Source of the DNA: an uncultured Gammaproteobacteria bacterium
Lineage (GTDB): Bacteria > Pseudomonadota > Gammaproteobacteria > Poriferisulfidales > GCA-002705445
Reading direction: 5' to 3'
Length of the DNA: 33,151 nt
NCBI GenBank assembly: GCA_913050095.1
Contig: CAJXAV010000014.1
Location: 1 to 33,151, forward strand
Program-made: the position numbers and the translations under genes
The notes under the pieces: generated by a model
The model's database searches: none
Told to the model about the DNA's origin: nothing
Seen by the model: only the letters and a program-made list of their open reading frames with translations
Shown: piece after piece, positions 8,538 through 17,600 of the stretch
Position numbering within the stretch: the first letter of the stretch is position 1
Layout of the letters: each line of letters starts with the position of its first letter

Positions 8538-9209
8538 ATGAAAAAATTACTTATAATACTTTCAATTTTGATACTCACATCATGTCAAAAAAATGTCTTA
8601 ACAAATATTGCAAAAACTGACATTGATATAGTTACAGAAATACATATAAATAATGCGAAAGGATATATTGAAGATTTAATTATAAAGCTATACAAAATGA
8701 ATCCAATTTTTTTATCAAAAAATAAAAAATTCGATAGTGTGTCACAAGTCATTATTGATATTTTTAAAAAAAAGGATTTGAAAAAAGTTGATAAGACAGG
8801 TAAAGAAAATATTGATTTAATATTAAAAGGCTTTGACAAAAATTTTAATGGAGACAGAATTTACTATATATGTAAAGGTTTGTATGGAATGATTAATGCT
8901 TCGTATAATTACAAAAATAGATTTTACCTAACAGATAAAAAACTAGATGCTCAAAAAATTATGAATACAGCAATAAATATAGAAACCTTAGTATGGAGAT
9001 TGAGTCATTCTATGCATAACAATGAATTATTAATAAAAACTAATAGTATTAATGGTAAAAAAGTTAATCTAAGTTTTGAAAGATTATTTGGTAAATTAAT
9101 TAACAATCAAGAAAATATGGCAAGAATAATATCATCACAACAAGGCAGAATGGTTCAAAAAGCTGCCAAAGGTATAGTTTCATCAATATTTTTACCTATA
9201 GGATTTTAA
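8538..9209 (+). CDS. Hypothetical lipoprotein downstream of the NorD-like gene
   Basis: The 223-residue product begins with a short lipoprotein signal, MKKLLIILSILILTSC, with Cys16 as the likely lipidated residue in an LTSC lipobox. It is therefore predicted to be exported and membrane-anchored. The mature part is Lys/Asn-rich with no transmembrane segment. The C-terminal half looks the best ordered (INIETLVWRLSHSM, NLSFERLFGKLINNQENMARIISSQQGRMVQKAAKGIVSSIFLPIGF) and gives the impression of a conserved lipoprotein family, but I cannot name it. It starts two bases after the NorD-like gene and ends three bases before wrbA, so the three are very likely one transcript. No enzymatic motif is visible. 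Confidence 0.75.
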   Translation: MKKLLIILSILILTSCQKNVLTNIAKTDIDIVTEIHINNAKGYIEDLIIKLYKMNPIFLSKNKKFDSVSQVIIDIFKKKDLKKVDKTGKENIDLILKGFDKNFNGDRIYYICKGLYGMINASYNYKNRFYLTDKKLDAQKIMNTAINIETLVWRLSHSMHNNELLIKTNSINGKKVNLSFERLFGKLINNQENMARIISSQQGRMVQKAAKGIVSSIFLPIGF

Positions 9210-9212
9210 AAA

Positions 9213-9791
9213 ATGAAAAAAATATTAATTATTTATTTTAGCAATGATGGTTCAACTGAAAAAATGGCTGAGAAAATTTCTCACGGAGTAAATTCTGTAG
9301 ATAATGCTGAAGCTGTATTGAGGACAATACCAAAAATTAATGACTCGCACGCTGACAGTATTGCGAATGAAAATAATATTTTATATGCGACAAATGATGA
9401 TCTCAAAGATTGTGATGCATTAATTATGGGTTCTCCTACTCATTTTGGAAATATGGCAGCACCGATGAAATTTTTTTTAGACGGAACAACTGCTGAATGG
9501 TTCAATAATACCCTTTGCGGGAAACCAGCAGGAGTTTTTACATCTACATCTAGTATTCATGGTGGTCAAGAAAGTACATTACTTAGCATGATGTTGCCGC
9601 TGCTGCATCACGGTATGATAATATCCGGAATTCCATACAGTAATAAGGAATTAAGCGAAACAAGAACTGGTGGTACGCCATATGGTCCTACTCATTTTTC
9701 AGGAGATGGTAAAAATAAATTATCTGACTCAGAGGCAAAATTATGTTTTTCTTTTGGTGAAAGAATCGCGAAACTGACATTAAAATTATGA
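9213..9791 (+). CDS. wrbA: WrbA-like flavodoxin-fold NAD(P)H:quinone oxidoreductase
   Basis: The 192-residue protein has the flavodoxin-like phosphate-binding loop YFSNDGSTEKMA near the N-terminus. It also has the WrbA signatures GSPTHFGNMAAPMKFFLDGT and FTSTSSIHGGQESTLLSMMLPLLHHGMII. The end of the FMN site reads PYGPTHFSGDG. WrbA family enzymes bind FMN and reduce quinones by two electrons, limiting semiquinone and radical formation. An AGGA lies about nine bases before the ATG. The gene overlaps the next, DUF2069, by four bases (ATGA), a pairing that is conserved in Pseudomonas and many other proteobacteria and supports orthology. Confidence 0.92.
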   Translation: MKKILIIYFSNDGSTEKMAEKISHGVNSVDNAEAVLRTIPKINDSHADSIANENNILYATNDDLKDCDALIMGSPTHFGNMAAPMKFFLDGTTAEWFNNTLCGKPAGVFTSTSSIHGGQESTLLSMMLPLLHHGMIISGIPYSNKELSETRTGGTPYGPTHFSGDGKNKLSDSEAKLCFSFGERIAKLTLKL

Positions 9792-10144
9792 ATAAAATTT
9801 TTATATATGAATATTTGTCGTATTTTTCAATCGTAATTTTAATAATAACAATTGCGGTTTGGAATAGCTTTGTCAATCCATCAGATAACATACCAAGAAT
9901 ATTACCAACAATAATATATAATATACCATTATTAATAATAATGATTAAGCTTAACAAAAATAAGTTCAGCACATATATTATGAGTTCTTATATAATGCTC
10001 TTGTATTTTGTAGTTGGTGTAGGAAATATTATTAGATCAGAAACATTTTTACTCGGGTTGATACTTTCTGTATTTAGCATGATAATATTTTTTAGTTCGA
10101 TAATGTACGTAAGGGAAATAAATAAGCCCTCAATTAATAATTAG
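9788..10144 (+). CDS. DUF2069 small integral membrane protein
   Basis: This 118-residue hydrophobic protein has about four transmembrane segments: YLSYFSIVILIITIAVW, a central IIYNIPLLIIMIKL, YIMSSYIMLLYFVVGVGNII and ILSVFSMIIFFSSIMYV. The WNSFVNPS sequence after the first helix and the location immediately behind wrbA match the DUF2069 family, whose function is not known. Its start overlaps wrbA by four bases. Its 3' end overlaps the 3' end of the convergent hda gene by 15 bases (10130-10144), leaving no room for a conventional terminator. Confidence 0.82.
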   Translation: MNKIFIYEYLSYFSIVILIITIAVWNSFVNPSDNIPRILPTIIYNIPLLIIMIKLNKNKFSTYIMSSYIMLLYFVVGVGNIIRSETFLLGLILSVFSMIIFFSSIMYVREINKPSINN

Positions 10145-10819
10145 CTTTAAATCTCTTACGCTAATTTTTTTATTAAGAGACAATGAATATCTCCCTATTT
10201 TGTGAATATTTTCTATTAGAAAGAAAGTATCTCTTTCCTTATTATTTAACAAATAATCTATTACGTTTGTAGAAATATTATAGTCATTTTCAGAAACTAT
10301 TTTATTAATTATACTTTTTTTAATATTTTCATTTGGATTTTCAATCATATAAATAAGTCCCCAGGAAATTCTTGATTGTAAATCTTTGAGATTGATTTTA
10401 TTTAAAGCTAAACTTGAAGACGACGTAAAAATAATTTTCTTAGATTTTTCTAAAATTTTATTTATTAAAACAAAAAAACTATACTCCCAGTTATTTATTC
10501 CAAAAATTTCATCAATATCATCGATGCATATTAGATCATAATCAACAAAACTATTTAAAATATCATCACCAAACATATTTTTTTCTTTTAAAGGCAAATA
10601 AATACATTTCTTATTTTTCTTACTATAATAATTACATGCTGAGTATAATAAGTGGGACTTGCCTGAGCATTTTTGACCCCATAAATAAGTTTGACTATTC
10701 TCCCTATCAAATATATTTTTTAAACTATCAACTATTTGTAAATTTTTATCATTATCAGAAAAGAAACTATCAAAAGTTCTTTTAATATTTTTTTGGTATG
10801 GCAATATTAATTGATTCAT
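10130..10819 (-). CDS. hda: Hda, DnaA-homologous regulator of replication initiation
   Basis: Hda, with the beta sliding clamp, stimulates ATP hydrolysis on DnaA after initiation. The 229-residue protein opens MNQLILPYQ, where QLILP is a clamp-binding motif as in E. coli Hda. A Walker A GQKCSGKS is at 48-55 and Walker B LICIDDID at about 96-103, followed by an arginine-containing box LQSRISWGLIYMI. There is no DnaA domain IV DNA-binding helix-turn-helix, which separates it from DnaA. The start shares four bases with the stop of the upstream phosphatidyltransferase gene, so the two are translationally coupled. The sequence is divergent and Asn/Lys-rich, but the motif order is clear. Confidence 0.9.
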   Translation of the reverse strand: MNQLILPYQKNIKRTFDSFFSDNDKNLQIVDSLKNIFDRENSQTYLWGQKCSGKSHLLYSACNYYSKKNKKCIYLPLKEKNMFGDDILNSFVDYDLICIDDIDEIFGINNWEYSFFVLINKILEKSKKIIFTSSSSLALNKINLKDLQSRISWGLIYMIENPNENIKKSIINKIVSENDYNISTNVIDYLLNNKERDTFFLIENIHKIGRYSLSLNKKISVRDLKLIIN

Positions 10820-11373
10820 ATATTTGAAGAATATCTTATATTTTTATGTATATTATTGTTTTTGAAATTATATATATATTCAACCGCGCTAAATATTGTT
10901 GTCAAAATAACGACGTTTATCATATCTTTGACATATTTATATTCTGTTATGTTGTTTAAACAAAGAAGACAATATATCACTAGAATAATTTGCATAAAAG
11001 TATTTACTTTGCTTATGAATATTGGTTTAAGCTTAAAGTCATGTTGCACTTTGCTCTTGATAGTTATTCCATAAAGTATTATAAAATCTCTAATCAAAAC
11101 AACTGTAAGAATATAAAATGGTAAAACGTTCATTAAACATAGAATATATAATGATGAAATTATCATGAGTTTATCTGCTGTAGCGTCAAGATATGCTCCA
11201 AAAGTAGATTCACAATTATAACAACGCGCAATATAACCATCTATTGCATCAGAAGAGCCCATTGCTATAAATAACAACAAAGAATAAAAATAATAATTAT
11301 TTAAAATTAAATATACAAACAAAGGAATCAATAAAATTCTTAATCCACTAATGATATTTGGTATATAATTCAT
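10816..11373 (-). CDS. CDP-alcohol phosphatidyltransferase family membrane protein
   Basis: The 185-residue protein carries the complete family signature D-x2-DG-x2-AR-x8-G-x3-D-x3-D as SDAIDGYIARCYNCESTFGAYLDATAD (Asp42, Asp45, Gly46, Arg50, Gly59, Asp63, Asp67). It has about five hydrophobic helices, starting NIISGLRILLIPLFVYLIL. The family transfers a phosphatidyl group from CDP-diacylglycerol to an alcohol; the closest paralogue by look is PgsA (phosphatidylglycerophosphate synthase), but the acceptor cannot be read from sequence. It overlaps hda by four bases and diverges from purM with a 52-base gap. A phosphatidyltransferase next to hda and close to purM recurs in some gammaproteobacteria. 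Confidence 0.88.
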   Translation of the reverse strand: MNYIPNIISGLRILLIPLFVYLILNNYYFYSLLLFIAMGSSDAIDGYIARCYNCESTFGAYLDATADKLMIISSLYILCLMNVLPFYILTVVLIRDFIILYGITIKSKVQHDFKLKPIFISKVNTFMQIILVIYCLLCLNNITEYKYVKDMINVVILTTIFSAVEYIYNFKNNNIHKNIRYSSNI

Positions 11374-11425
11374 AATTACATTTTAATACATAAATAAGTT
11401 AAATTAACATATATCGAGATAATAA

Positions 11426-12481
11426 ATGCCATATAAAAATAATGATAAAAATCATAAGGTTACTTACGAAAATTCAGGTGTGTCCATACAAAACGCTGAT
11501 AAATTAATAAATAAAATAAAACCTCTAGCAAAAAAAACATGTGATAAAAATGTAATTGGAAGCATAGGGGGTTTTGGAGCTTTATATGATATATCTAATA
11601 TCGGCTATAAAAAACCAGTTTTGGTATCAGGAACAGATGGTGTTGGGACAAAACTAAAAATAGCGCTAAAACTCAACATATTAGATAAAATTGGTATTGA
11701 TTTAGTTGCTATGTGTGTAAATGATATTATATCTCAGGGCGCAAAACCTTTATTTTTTCTTGATTACTACGCAACTGGAAAACTTGATAGTAAAAAAAGC
11801 TACGAAGTAATTAAAGGAATAGCTAAAGGATGTAAAACTAGCGGAATGTCATTAATTGGTGGTGAAACAGCTGAAATGCCAAAACTTTACAAGAATGATG
11901 AATTTGATATAGCAGGATTTTGTGTTGGCATATGTGAAAAAAAAGACCTGATACCTAAAAAGAACATAAATAAAAATGATGTGGTTATAGGCATAAGATC
12001 TAGCGGGCTTCATTCAAACGGATTTTCATTAATAAATCATATGATTGAAAAGAATAAAATAAGCTTAAAAGACAAAGTTAATAACACAACTATGGGCAAT
12101 CTATTAATTAAGCCAACAAAAATATATACAGAGATTTTAAAAATGAAAAGCTTTAAAAAAATAAAGGCAATAGCCAATATAACTGGAGGAGGAATTACTG
12201 AAAACATACCAAGAATACTTCAAAAGGATAAAAAAGTAGTGATTGATTTTAAAAGCCTAAAGATTCCAAAGTTATTTAAATATATACAAAAAAAAGGCAA
12301 CATTGAGAATTCTGAAATGCTTAAGGTATTAAATTGCGGAATTGGAATGATAATAATTGTAAACAAAAACGATTCAAATGTTATTATAAAAGAACTAAAA
12401 AAAATTAGAATGAACTCTTTCGAGATAGGATATATAAGTAACGGAAAAGGAACTCCTAAAGTTGAATATGTTAATATGTAA
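11426..12481 (+). CDS. purM: Phosphoribosylformylglycinamidine cyclo-ligase (AIR synthetase)
   Basis: PurM closes the imidazole ring: it converts FGAM and ATP to 5-aminoimidazole ribonucleotide in de novo purine synthesis. The 351-residue length is standard. The N-terminal YENSGVSIQNADKLINKIKPLAKKT and GSIGGFGALYDI are family-typical, and the nucleotide/metal region SGTDGVGTKLKIA lies at about 68-80. Further marks are DLVAMCVNDIISQGAKPLFFLDY, GMSLIGGETAEMP, IRSSGLHSNGFSL and ITGGGITENIPRI. It starts a plus-strand run purM-purN-DUF3108 with gaps of two bases and an eight-base overlap. A weak purine-rich CGAGATAATAA precedes the ATG. Confidence 0.97.
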   Translation: MPYKNNDKNHKVTYENSGVSIQNADKLINKIKPLAKKTCDKNVIGSIGGFGALYDISNIGYKKPVLVSGTDGVGTKLKIALKLNILDKIGIDLVAMCVNDIISQGAKPLFFLDYYATGKLDSKKSYEVIKGIAKGCKTSGMSLIGGETAEMPKLYKNDEFDIAGFCVGICEKKDLIPKKNINKNDVVIGIRSSGLHSNGFSLINHMIEKNKISLKDKVNNTTMGNLLIKPTKIYTEILKMKSFKKIKAIANITGGGITENIPRILQKDKKVVIDFKSLKIPKLFKYIQKKGNIENSEMLKVLNCGIGMIIIVNKNDSNVIIKELKKIRMNSFEIGYISNGKGTPKVEYVNM

Positions 12482-12483
12482 TT

Positions 12484-13122
12484 ATGAACTCAATAAGTAT
12501 ACTTTTTTCAGGCAGAGGATCTAATGCACATAATATTATCGACAATATTATTCAAAAAAAACTAAAATTCAATATTAAAAATATAATTTGTAACAATAAA
12601 AATTCTCCTGCAATAGAAACTTTTTCAAAAAAAAATATTTTTGTAGATGTTTTAAATTCTAATGATTACAGAAATAATGAAAATTTTAATAATGACTTAT
12701 TGAAGAAGCTAGATCCTCAAAATGGTGATCTATTATTGTTATGTGGTTTCATGAAAAAAATTCCTGCTAACATAATAAAGTCTTATAATGGAAATGTGAT
12801 AAATATTCATCCTTCTATACTTCCAAAATATAAAGGGCTTGATACTCACTCTAAAGTAATAAAAAATGGTGATTCGTTTCATGGGTGCACAACACATTTT
12901 GTAACTGAAGATATTGATTGCGGACCTATAATAGCCCAATATATTATCAAAGTTAATTCTGATGACAATGAAAAGTCTATAGCAGATAGGCTACTTATTT
13001 TTGAGCACAAATTATACTATAATACTTTAGAGTTAATACAGTGCAATATATTGAAATATCAAGATAAAAAAATATACTATAATGATAAAATTTTAGTGAA
13101 ACCTATAATATATAATGATTAA
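12484..13122 (+). CDS. purN: Phosphoribosylglycinamide formyltransferase (GAR transformylase)
   Basis: PurN transfers the formyl group of 10-formyl-tetrahydrofolate to GAR in purine synthesis. This shows the cell uses ordinary folate for biosynthesis, beside the methanopterin-like genes found later in the window. The 212-residue protein has the phosphate-binding GRGSN (10-14), the catalytic NIHPS with Asn107 and His109, the loop HGCTTHFV, and the catalytic Asp145 in DIDCGPIIAQ. It follows purM by two bases and overlaps the DUF3108 gene by eight bases. Confidence 0.96.
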   Translation: MNSISILFSGRGSNAHNIIDNIIQKKLKFNIKNIICNNKNSPAIETFSKKNIFVDVLNSNDYRNNENFNNDLLKKLDPQNGDLLLLCGFMKKIPANIIKSYNGNVINIHPSILPKYKGLDTHSKVIKNGDSFHGCTTHFVTEDIDCGPIIAQYIIKVNSDDNEKSIADRLLIFEHKLYYNTLELIQCNILKYQDKKIYYNDKILVKPIIYND

Positions 13123-13810
13123 AAAAATAATAATATTAATAATAAGTTTGTTTCTTCATAGCGCAAATGCAAACAATGTTAACTATTCTTATATTGAAGC
13201 AAAATATAAATTTTATTACAAGAATATTAAAGCTGGTGAAATGTATTTAAAAATTACAAAGGACAAGGATAGAATAGAAATTGATACATTGTATGATGGA
13301 AATATCTTGGCAAAACTTGGTAGCAGAGATTATAGGCATGAAAGATCTACTATACAAATTAAAGACAATAAGTACATACCATTAAATTACTTTTACAAAG
13401 ATAATAAATCTTCATACAAAATTTCATATAACTCTAGTAAAGAAATAATTTTACAAGATGAAGGTACAAATGAAGATATGGCGCTAGTAATAAATTCAAA
13501 AAAGGATATACATGATCCGCTTCTCATGCTTGTCAAAATTATGAATAGTTACCCAAATATTGATAATAGTTTTGAAACTATATCTAAAGGCAGGCTAAAA
13601 ACTTATAATTATTCTTTTAAAGATAATCAAACTATAAATATAAATAATATCAAATATGAAGGTTTTACAGCTGAATACAAATCAGGGAAAAAAACAAATA
13701 AATATTTTTTTTCGAAAAATCATCATAACTTAATGATTCAAACTAAAATAATAAAAAAAGGCGATGAAAGATTAAGAATTGTTCTATCAGAAATAATCTC
13801 TATCAAATAA
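13115..13810 (+). CDS. DUF3108 exported protein
   Basis: The 231-residue product has a signal peptide (MIKKIIILIISLFLHSANA) and a beta-rich mature part: YSYIEAKYKFYYKNIKAGEMYLKITKDKDRIEIDTLYDGNILAKLG, then YRHERSTIQIKDNKYIPLNYFYKD. This pattern and its place directly after purN match the DUF3108 family, periplasmic or outer-membrane-associated proteins of unknown function that commonly follow purMN in Pseudomonas and relatives. It is eight bases inside the purN end and stops seven bases before the stop of the convergent nitrilase gene. Confidence 0.85.
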   Translation: MIKKIIILIISLFLHSANANNVNYSYIEAKYKFYYKNIKAGEMYLKITKDKDRIEIDTLYDGNILAKLGSRDYRHERSTIQIKDNKYIPLNYFYKDNKSSYKISYNSSKEIILQDEGTNEDMALVINSKKDIHDPLLMLVKIMNSYPNIDNSFETISKGRLKTYNYSFKDNQTININNIKYEGFTAEYKSGKKTNKYFFSKNHHNLMIQTKIIKKGDERLRIVLSEIISIK

Positions 13811-13817
13811 ATTCAAT

Positions 13818-14639
13818 CTACTTAATTTTTTTTCTATGATCTAAGCATGGAAAATTTTTTCTTAAATTTGATTGGTAATTTAAATCTATTTCAGAAGTAA
13901 CTATCCCCGCCCCATTTTTCTTAATTGACAAAATTTCTCCCCAAGGATTAACAATTAAAGAGTTGCCATGAGTTTCACGCCCATTAACATGATAACCACC
14001 TTGGGCGCTAGCAGCAATGTATGATAGATTTTCAATAGCTCTTGATCTTACTAAATACTCCCAATGTGCTTTACCAGTAAATGATGTAAATGCAGCAGGC
14101 ACACATATTAAGTTAGCGCCTTTTTCAGTTAGCAACCTAAATAACTCTGGAAATCTTAAATCATAACAAATAGCAATACCAATTTTACAAAAAGGCGTTT
14201 CTACAATCTCAATAGAATTTCCACTTATAAATACATCTGACTCATTATACTTTTCGTTTGTTTCTAAAATATTTACATCAAATAAATGAATTTTGTTATA
14301 AGAAGATATAATTTCTCCTTTATTATTAAAAATAATAGATTTTGAATAAACTTTGTTTTTTTTATTCGAACTAATTGGTATTGTTCCAGCGATTATCCAT
14401 AAGTCATTTTTTAAAGCTTCACCACTTATAAAATCTTGTATTTTACCCCTACCAAATTCTTCTTTAAATTCTAAATACATTTGATCATTTGCTGCCATGA
14501 TTGCAAAATTTTCTGGTAAAACTACTAATTTTGCTCCAGCATCTTTAGCTTTTTCTATATATTTACTAGTCTCCAATAAATTTGCTTCTATATTTGGCCC
14601 CGATGCTATTTGAACACATGATACTTTAAAATTTTTCAC
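13818..14639 (-). CDS. Carbon-nitrogen hydrolase (nitrilase superfamily, Nit1/Nit2-like)
   Basis: The 273-residue enzyme carries the nitrilase Glu-Lys-Cys triad: Glu43 in VLPENFA, Lys116 in YNKIHLFDV and Cys158 in GIAICYDLRFPELFR. The closest known group is the Nit1/Nit2 branch, which hydrolyses deaminated glutathione or omega-amides such as alpha-ketoglutaramate as metabolite repair; the branch call is by motif flavour (SRAIENLSYIAASAQGG, GNSLIVNPWGE). It shares four bases with the upstream yhdP gene. The yhdP-nitrilase pairing is common in gammaproteobacteria, usually with tldD next, which is absent here. Confidence 0.9.
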   Translation of the reverse strand: MKNFKVSCVQIASGPNIEANLLETSKYIEKAKDAGAKLVVLPENFAIMAANDQMYLEFKEEFGRGKIQDFISGEALKNDLWIIAGTIPISSNKKNKVYSKSIIFNNKGEIISSYNKIHLFDVNILETNEKYNESDVFISGNSIEIVETPFCKIGIAICYDLRFPELFRLLTEKGANLICVPAAFTSFTGKAHWEYLVRSRAIENLSYIAASAQGGYHVNGRETHGNSLIVNPWGEILSIKKNGAGIVTSEIDLNYQSNLRKNFPCLDHRKKIK

Positions 14640-17600
14640 TTAAATAAATCCTCTATATTTTCAAAAACACTTGAGTCTTTTTTTATAATCTTGATTATCG
14701 GATTATCCCAAGTTCCAGTAACCTTATATTTAATTTTTATCAAATCATTTATATCTTTTCCAAAAGCTTTTGCAAGTTTTTCAGCAGCATATGTAGCTGC
14801 TGCTGTAATAGGACCACCTAATAGTGCAATAGCAGGCAAAGTATCTCCAAATTCTGGGCTCGCTATAACTTGCATGTCATATGTTTCATTTATAATATTA
14901 GTTGTTCCAACAGTTAATAATTCTGCTGATGGGCCTTTAATAATTAGATTTGTTGTAAATATATTACCATTATTTATTCTAAAATCACCATTTAAAGAAT
15001 TAAAATAAAAACCATTTTTTGTAACATCATCAAAATCTAGTGATAATCTTTTTACTAACAAATCAATATTTAAAAGACCAAAAATACGAGTCGCCCTATT
15101 ACCAACTTTTTTAATCCTACCATCAAGCATATTTGTTGAAAATTTACCGTCAACTTTGCCAATCTCATAGTCAAATAATCCACCTTTCCAATTTATATCA
15201 AATTCAGCATTTACAGATGATTTGCGAAGGCCATGCTCAATTTTCCAAAGGTTTAGAAGGTTTTCTAAATTATTGCTTTTTAAATTAATTTTAAAAGTTG
15301 AAATGTTATCGAACTCAACTTTACCACTAGAAGACAAAGTAAGAAAATTTGAATTTGTATTTATATTTGTAAAAATAAAGTGTTTACCATCATTAAATCC
15401 AACAATAGAAAAATTATTTAAAATAAAATCCTTGTACTTAAATTTATTAAATTTTAAATTAATAGTATTTATATTTAAAAGAAAATTATTATTAGATTTA
15501 TTATAATCAATATTTTTCCATTCAAGAAGATCTAGATATTCTATTGTTCCATAAATACTAAAATTATTTTTTGGAATATTTTGTTTGCGACCTGAGAAAT
15601 CAATATAACCAACAAAATTTTCCAGATCGTTAAATTCAGCGTATAGATCATTATACTTTATCTTAATATTTTTTGGAGAACCATCAATTAAGTTAAATTT
15701 CAAGACAGTATTAAAATTATCTAATTTATTTTTTCTAAATGGTGATGGAAAAATTAACTCAGTTCCGTTCAATTTTGATTTAGCTGATACAAGTATATTA
15801 TCTTTTTTGTTTTGAAAACCAGGAATTATTATTTTATAATCCCAATTTGATTTTCCAATTATTCTTTTTTCTAAAATTTTATTTTTAACATATTCTTGTA
15901 TGTCTAATTTTTGACTTCCTGTGACAATAAAGTTTTTATCTTTATTAGTTTCTAAATTAATTCTTATATCCTTTTTATTATATTTGGCCTCGATATAATT
16001 TCCATCCTTCGTAAAAAAATTTCCATTATTGTATTTTATTGTTCCTGATATTTTATTCAGAATATTTTTCTGATTAATAATATATGAAATATTTTTTAAT
16101 TTTATTTGGCTTTTATATTCATTTTCTTTTCCATTGAAACATATTTTCATATAAAATTTAGTTTCTGTTTCACCATCTATACTACTTAGTTTGTCTTTTG
16201 ATATGTTTGTAAGACTTGCTGCATTTGAATAATTTATAAGATCGTTTATTGGGCCATTTAAGTTTCCTGATATTTCAAGTTCTGCGTCTTTTACATTATC
16301 TATATAAATATTTGGATTTTTAGCATAAGTATTTAAAACTTTAAAATCCTCAGACATAAAAAAAGCATTTCTCTTTTTAAAATATGCAGTACCATTTATT
16401 CCACTAAAAGGTATCCAGCCATGCTTATAATCTACATCTAAGTTAGATATTGGGAATATTGCATAAGATATGCCTGAATAGTCACTATAGAAAGGATATT
16501 TCTTTAAATTACCATTAATTAAAATCCTTGCGTTATTCGCAACACCATTTTTAAAGGCATTTTTAAACCATCTAGAAGATTTTTTTGATATAAAACTTGC
16601 TGGCATATAATCTGTAATATTCTTCATATCGACAAAATTTATTTCTGAAAGAATATTAATTGAGTCTTCAGAATTATTTATATTTCCATATACCGCTATA
16701 TCAATATTTTTATCACTAAATCTAAGATTTGAAAAATAAATATCTGGCGAACTATAGTTATTAATTTTTATACTACCACTAACACTATCGAAGTATGGAG
16801 TCTTTCTAATGAAAGAATTAAAACTTAACTCAACATTTTTTGAATCAAAATAAATATCAGTAAAGTTATTTGATGATTTAATATTTCCAGTGAAATTTTT
16901 AACATATCCGGAGCTAGTGTTTATATTAGCGTTTCTAATATCTGAAGAAATATAAAAATCATTTATAGGTGAATTTGCATTAAATTTAGCAACTATATTT
17001 TCAAAATTTCCCAAAAAATTATTTTTGAAAGTATTTGAAAAAATAAAATCTTCATACAATTTTCTGGAATCTAAAAATATGGAATTTACAAATAAGGACA
17101 CATTTTTATTAATTAAATTAATTGAAAAAGCAGATTTATTTATTAAATAATTATTATTATTTTTTGATTTAAAACTTATATTTGATAATTCAAAATTAAC
17201 AAAATTCTTAAAATCTCCAGTAAAAATTAAATCACCATCTAAATTTATAAATTCATTTCTATCAATTATTATCCTTGATTCATCAATAGTATTAAAATGT
17301 AATTTATTATTTTTAAATACGTTATCTTGATAACTTCCTTGTGCTATTATTTTTATATTTGAGTCATCTATGCTTATATTGTGTTTATTTAAAAATTTTT
17401 TAAAATCATAATCAAATTTTCCAATTATATTAAATTTATAATCAAGGTTTAAAATTTTATTTTTTTTAATTTTTATATTGTCAACTTCTGCTATTAATTT
17501 TTTATTTTCGTCAATATTAGATTCGATTATAATTGAATTTCTATTTACCGAAATATTTGTATTCTTAAGATCTATAACATTATTTTTATAATCTATTAAA

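Noticed and set aside
10811-11074. Plus-strand 87-residue hydrophobic ORF opposite the phosphatidyltransferase
   Set aside because: Hydrophobicity mirrors the membrane gene on the other strand; the CDP-alcohol motif on the minus strand settles the real frame.
14691-15506. Plus-strand ORFs opposite yhdP
   Set aside because: Shadow frames of the conserved yhdP C-terminal region, without ribosome binding sites or recognisable domains.
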